Of a stretch of 64,000 bases of DNA, positions 58,951 through 64,000 are shown piece by piece (positions within the stretch are counted from its first letter, which is position 1; each line of letters opens with the position of its first letter). The position numbers and the translations under genes are program-made. The notes below the pieces were generated by a model. It had not been told where the DNA came from. It worked only from the letters and a program-made list of their open reading frames with translations, and made no database searches. This DNA comes from Leuctra nigra. Lineage: Eukaryota; Arthropoda; Insecta; Plecoptera; Leuctridae. The stretch spans positions 23,031,060 to 23,095,059 of the forward strand of contig OW203768.1 in NCBI GenBank assembly GCA_934045905.1, written 5' to 3'.

Positions 58951-59201
58951 GTATGAGAGATTTAAATTTCATTTCATCATCCAACAATGCCTACGTTAAA
59001 AAGTTAGAATAATAAAACGCTTTTAAATTATCATGATTTATTTCCAAACTGTGAGTCAAAGTCTCATCAAGTGGCATTGTTTAATGGAAATAAATGAACC
59101 TGAAACTGATGTTCCTCCTAATCTGGCACTAATGAAATAAACATTGGTTTTGATGCGAACGTTATATACGGAAGTGGTCTGGCTTGTTTAAATCGGCAAT
59201 A

Positions 59202-60019
59202 GAGTACTAGAGTGCCACGCCCACTAGGCACTTCCGGATTATTTCTGGATTTCTTCTTATGGAAAATAACATGGGGACTTACTTCGATTGCTGGTCATTA
59301 ATTAACAAAACAGAGTTAAGAAAATCGCAATACACCACCATTAAATTCAATCTTTCATTTATAATATTATGTCAACACATCTCTTCAAATATATACCAAA
59401 TTTAAACTGTTCCAAGTTAAACAACACACTACACAGGGTATGACGTCACGAAAATGTACACCGGTGCAAGATGTAAATTCAATGAACTGTCAGTCTACAT
59501 TTCAACAGCTCATTACATGATTACATCTCGTTTTATGGTATCCTGAAATCAAAATAACTATTATAATGAACTTGATTCAGTGTATAAACTCGAGGAGCAC
59601 AGAAATACTTCAGTTTTGTTTACTTTTCGTCAACAATCAAAAATTGACGAGCAAGGTCTGGCATCATTGTTGAAAATTGTTTCACTTGTTTTTCATTTTT
59701 GTAAAGTCGCAGTTGCCAGCTCGCTACCCAGGACATCGCGCTGCGCCGTGTTACAATTTATTATTGATGTAGATTGCAACGTCGCACTTTGGAGCTGTTT
59801 AATAACTTAAACAGATTAACTATGGTATATATTTGAAGAGATGTGTTGACATAATATTATAAATGAAAGATTGAATTTAATGGTGGTGCATTGCGATCAT
59901 CTTAACTCTGTTTTGTTTATAAATGACCAGCAATCGAAGTAAGTCCCCATGTTATTTTCCATAAGAAGAAATCCAGAAATAATCCGGAAGTGCCTAGGGG
60001 GCGTGGCACTCTAGTACTC
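59202..60019. mobile_element. Foldback element with TA duplication
   Basis: GAGTACTAGAGTGCCACGCC at the left and its mirror at the right, arms about 200 bp each with few mismatches, flanked by TA at 59200-59201 and 60020-60021. About 818 bp. The 76-codon open frame at 59580 inside has no domain. Confidence 0.9.
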
Positions 60020-60021
60020 TA

Positions 60022-60879
60022 TACAATAATATTCTTCAAGTATAGGCAATAGCACGAAGTAGTTTCCTGGTTTGAAAATATGAAAATATTATCTTCCACA
60101 GCAACATCACAAAACAATATAATAATCACTAAATAAGATCAGTAGACTAATTAAAATGCAAGCTAGATAACTGTATACAAGTACCTATAGAAGAAGACAA
60201 CAACAATAATAAATGGACATCGATCGTATTTGCCATGAACAAAGGTAAACATTAAGTTGAACTCTCAGGGAGAGGCAGAGAGGTGGAGATGCCAGGTATA
60301 GGCCGGCCCATGCTATCCGTGTACATAGGCGAGTAAGGCGGGGTAGCGTAAATTTCATCACCCGTCATACTCCTTCCCACCAGCACTATAAACACCAGGT
60401 GGCTCAGCTAGTAAATCTTAACTAAGTTCATTTTAAGTTACATTGCCTTCCAAAAACCATCCGGATTTTATTTAAAATGTGTTGTAAACATCTGTAAGCC
60501 TGCACGCTTTACCAATTGAGTTTATATGACATGAAAAAGTGAACTTGGGAGAATTTAAAAATGAGGAAACGCATTTGCAATCATCTATCTTTCGTGTACC
60601 TTTCAGTTTACCAAGTGGCGACAAATATGTAGTACGAGATGAACGCACAAATTCCGGTCTACACCGGAACAATACACATACATTTACGTTATTCACATGA
60701 CTCAAAGTTGGGAACTTTTAACAAATTATAATTTGAGATAACTCAAATTCAACCAGAAGAAATTGACCCTTTCGTTATACTAACTTCGGAACTATTGAAA
60801 GAAAAACAGAAAACTTTAGACAAGAAGTGACGTTGTTGGCGTTAACTGTAATGATAGGTAACACTTAATGATCAGTGAA
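60022..60879. other. No gene seen
   Basis: AT-rich sequence between the foldback element and the LINE. A short GC-richer stretch (60260-60400) has no recognisable feature. Confidence 0.45.
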
Positions 60880-63705
60880 AGCTGCTATAAACTTATACCC
60901 CATATGACATGCAGGCCAATATCCCTACTTCCAGCGATATCGAAAATTCTAGAAAAAATTATTCATGCTAGATTCACACAATTTTTAGAACAAGAAACCC
61001 TAATATCAAACAAACAAAATGGTTTTCGACCTAAGAAAGGTACAGCAGACACTATAGGTCAATTCATTGAAAATGCTGTAAAGGGAATAGAAAATAAGGA
61101 ACAGGTTATAGGAGTATTTTGTGATCTATCAAAGGCATTTGATTGCATAGATCACAAAATACTCCTATCAAAACTACAACACTATGGCATAAGAGGAATA
61201 GCATTAGAACTAATTAAATCATACTTGGCAAACCGAATACAACGGGTCGAAATAACAGGTGTAGACACCAATGGCAGAGAACAGAAATACATGTCGAAGC
61301 CAGAATTAGTTACGGCAGGAGTACCCCAAGGTTCGATATTGGGGCCACTTCTTTTTGTAATATTTATAAATGATTTACCCGAATTACTTAATAATGCAGA
61401 ACTTTTTGCTGACGACACTAGCATAATAATCAGGGACACAAACAACGAACTTTTAAAAATGAAAGCTGAAAACACTATGCAGGAGGCAACAACTTGGTTC
61501 AACGCCAATAACTTACTATTGAACTCAAGCAAAACAAATTTCATTCACTTTAATTGAGCGAGCGTAGCGAGCGTCACCACGGTACTCTTATGGCACTTTC
61601 TCTGTGTGTTTTTTTGTTTGTTTGTATTTTTTTTTGCCTGCACTGCCCAGGTCAAACCGCACAACCAATCGATCTGAAATTTTGCAAACATACTAACGTA
61701 ATCTATGCGGTCCCTGGGATCTTTTCTGAACGGGATCATGTGATTGGTTCAAATTTTATAGAAATTATCTTTCGATTGGTTGGTTCGATCAATTTGAAAT
61801 TTAGCAAAGTCATTGCAACCAACATTGTACCCAATCATAAAAAGTTTCAGCCAAATCCTCCCATTGGTTCAAATTTGAAACCATTTTTCCTGTGATTTTT
61901 GAAATTTACACTAGAACCGATTGACCGACCAACTAAAAACTTCGCATGGTCATTGGTACCAACATTTAAGGTATTTTTGCCAATGTTCAGTTTAATCTGT
62001 CGTTTTTTTCAAAAGTGTTTGTCATTTTATGGACATTTTGCATGTTGGCTGTCAAATTCACGGCGACTTCGAATCTTCAGTTCAAGGCAAGGTAGTTAGA
62101 GCAGAAAGTTTCAAACGAAATGAAACTAATATTGACCGTTCAACAGATTGATCTGATATTGTGTATACACTAATATCATATCATATGAGTGGTCCCAGGT
62201 ATATTTTTTGAACGAGATCCTGTGATTTTTGAAAATTAACAAGGAACCGTTCAATCATAAAGGTTTAATCGATCAACTTAAGGTAGCACAACTGATATCT
62301 CATATCTTCCAAATAAGCCTATTTTTGGCAGAAGTATCAATAATCACTATTTACACGATATTGTTAAATATAAACAACTTCTCGTGTCTAGATTTTGAGA
62401 TATTGTAGTTATAAATTCCTATTTTTAACATGTAGTCTTATGGGGGCCATTAAAATCATGACGATTTTCATGCTATTTTTGAGTTTTTAATTTTACTGAG
62501 GTTCAACGTTTTTTCAAAAAACTGATTTCTAGATAGATAGTTGGACATTCTATTAGGAAAAAATTGAAAACAATACCAACGTGTGCTATTTTAAAAGTTA
62601 TCAACCAAAAACTAAATGATTTCCCTATACCTCCTGTGTTACAGTTTTGTTCATTCTCGGAAGGCAATAAATTGAAACCTCGCTATACGACAAGGGTTGC
62701 AAGTTAAATAACATTTGATGATTCATTTATACTTAAATATAGTTGAAATGTGGGAAAACGTTTTCTGAACTTGTAATTTCAAGATTTTTATTTTTTTGTA
62801 TATGTATAATGAAGGTACTACCTTAAAACTTAGCAAGGATATTGGGACCAAATTTTTGGTGGTTTTGGAGATTTTTACACAAGTCTGTGACGAAATTCAA
62901 GAATTGTCTTTTAATGACATTTTCGATATACATAATTTCGGTTCGAGGTGTTGCGTGTATCCGTGCTCGCTCATCAACGCGTTACACAGAGCGTTTTCCT
63001 AGTAATCAGAACAGACCACCAAATACAATTACTAACATTGAAAACAAAACAGATAATACAAATATAGAGAAAGTGGAAGAAACTAAATTCTTGGGATTAA
63101 TAATAGACCACAAATTAAAATGGAAAAGTCACTGCGACGCATTAGCAAAAAAGCTCAGTTCTTCCTGCTTTGGATTAAAAATTATTAAACAAACAACGAG
63201 TATAAAAACTGCCAAAATAGCGTACTATGCGAATTTTGAGTCGCATATGCGCTATGGGATTCAATTCTGGGGAATCTCACCCAATATCAATCAGATATTC
63301 AAGTTACAAAAGAGAGCAGTAAGAACAATTCTAGGTCTGAGAAATAAAGATACAAGCTCGTATGCAAAAGCTCACTGCAAGCCACACTTTATAAAGCATA
63401 ACATATTAACTGTCTATAGTCTGTACATATTTGAAGCGTCGGTAACTGTCAAAAAGAATCTTCAAATTCTACCACAAAACCAGGACGTACACAATCACAA
63501 CACACGACAAAAGGAAAATGTGCATGCAACAAAGCATAGAATGAAACTTACACAAAGAAATTCAAACTATCAAAGACTAAAATTGTACAATAACTTACCA
63601 AATGACATAAGAAAGCAAACAGATCTACATATTTTTAAACACAAACTTAAAACTTTTCTTATCAAAAAAGCTTTTTACTCTTTAGACGAATATCTAAAAC
63701 AATAA
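60880..63705 (+). pseudogene. Non-LTR retrotransposon reverse transcriptase, 5' truncated and split by an insertion
   Basis: First part 60880-61554, in frame: CRPISLLPAISKILEK, the motif A box GVFCDLSKAFDCIDHK, VPQGSILGPLLFVIFINDL, and the catalytic FADDTSII, ending NFIHFN. The frame is broken by the element 61555-63002 and resumes at 63003 as NQNRPPNTI, EETKFLGLIIDHKLKWKSH, LQKRAVRTILGL, YNNLPNDIRKQ, to a TAA after residue Gln at 63705. The endonuclease and N-terminal RT are absent. Removing the insertion restores one frame, so the host copy had few disabling changes when hit. Jockey/CR1-like by motif; clade not resolved. 63706-64000 is presumably its 3' UTR. Confidence 0.88.
61555..63002 (+). 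mobile_element. Helitron-like non-autonomous element (copy 2)
   Basis: Begins TGAGCGAGCGTAGCGAGCG and ends CAGAGCGTTTTCCTAG, like 24074-24834 but about 690 bp longer inside. AACGC facing GCGTT forms a small hairpin just before TTCCTAG. It interrupts the LINE frame between Asn codons. Flanks AA and TAAT fit an A|T insertion without duplication, though a TAAT duplication cannot be excluded. Confidence 0.6.
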
Positions 63706-64000
63706 GTTGAAAATCAAAGCATTCGTAAAAGCTATAATTGTATAAAAATATTCGATGACCTATACCTAGGTATGTACCTAGAGAATTAGTGTTGATAAAT
63801 TTAGTATATAGATGTACGACCTAGGCTAAATAGGCAACATCTAGTCTATAAACATTAGGTAATAATTAGACCTATTCTTATCCATGTATTAGTTAATTCT
63901 TAAATCCATCTTTCTCATTCAGGTATCTCCATAAGGATGTATTTTATTTTATTATACTATATTATATTTTATTCTTAATCTATCATCTGTACTATCATAT

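Noticed and set aside
61554..61895. 113-codon open frame beginning MSERSERHHG (and the similar one at 24073)
   Set aside because: The repetitive Ser-Glu-Arg start is a translation of the element end GAGCGAGCGTAGCGAGCG; the rest is non-coding transposon sequence.

Overview
This is animal nuclear DNA, most likely from an insect. The genes have GT-AG introns, exons of 27-304 bp sit in AT-rich introns, and perhaps two thirds of the window is recognisable transposon or repeat. The tektin and NUBP1 proteins look invertebrate. A sap-sucking hemipteran is my guess from the style of the repeats, but nothing in the sequence proves it.

Host genes. (1) COX11, + strand, 13047-15759, three exons, complete (252 aa): mitochondrial copper delivery to cytochrome oxidase. 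(2) A tektin, - strand, 19639-29344, eight exons that join in phase to 504 aa: a filament protein of axonemal doublet microtubules. (3) NUBP1 (Nbp35), + strand, from 29550, six exons recovered to 56996: scaffold for cytosolic iron-sulfur cluster assembly. Its C-terminal tail exon is not identified. Tektin and NUBP1 are head to head, with start codons only 205 bp apart. (4) An unnamed 703-aa protein on the - strand (47537-49648) lies inside the 19.4 kb fifth intron of NUBP1. It has a 37-residue tandem repeat, two PLDLS motifs and two Cys-Cys-His-Cys clusters.

Mobile DNA by region. 1-769: copy of a repeat ending in a 157-bp-arm palindrome (second copy 52199-52968). 850-3520: a 293-bp tandem array that inverts at its middle. 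3885-12860: a PIF/Harbinger DNA transposon with both partner genes intact in reading frame (Myb/SANT protein and DDE transposase), carrying a nested LINE and a Penelope-like remnant, and ending 187 bp before COX11. 13400-17510: foldback elements in and after COX11. 18696-19031, 30634-30975 and 36210-36770: LINE tails. 20042-22805: hAT MITE, foldback clusters and a TIR element invaded by a hairpin minisatellite. 24074-24834 and 61555-63002: sibling elements with TGAGCG...CCTAG ends. 28093-28344, 30437-30600, 31821-32241, 32878-35819, 37663-37828, 40045-41972, 42253-42748, 43500-45129, 46774-46905, 49996-50189: foldback or TIR elements, several nested. 53886-55957: two hAT-like elements. 59202-60019: foldback with TA duplication. 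60880-63705: a LINE reverse transcriptase split by the 61555 element.

The most unusual pattern is that several palindromic elements differ between copies at the same positions in both arms. Each copy stays self-complementary while diverging from its sister, in three element families and again in the hairpin units of the minisatellite.
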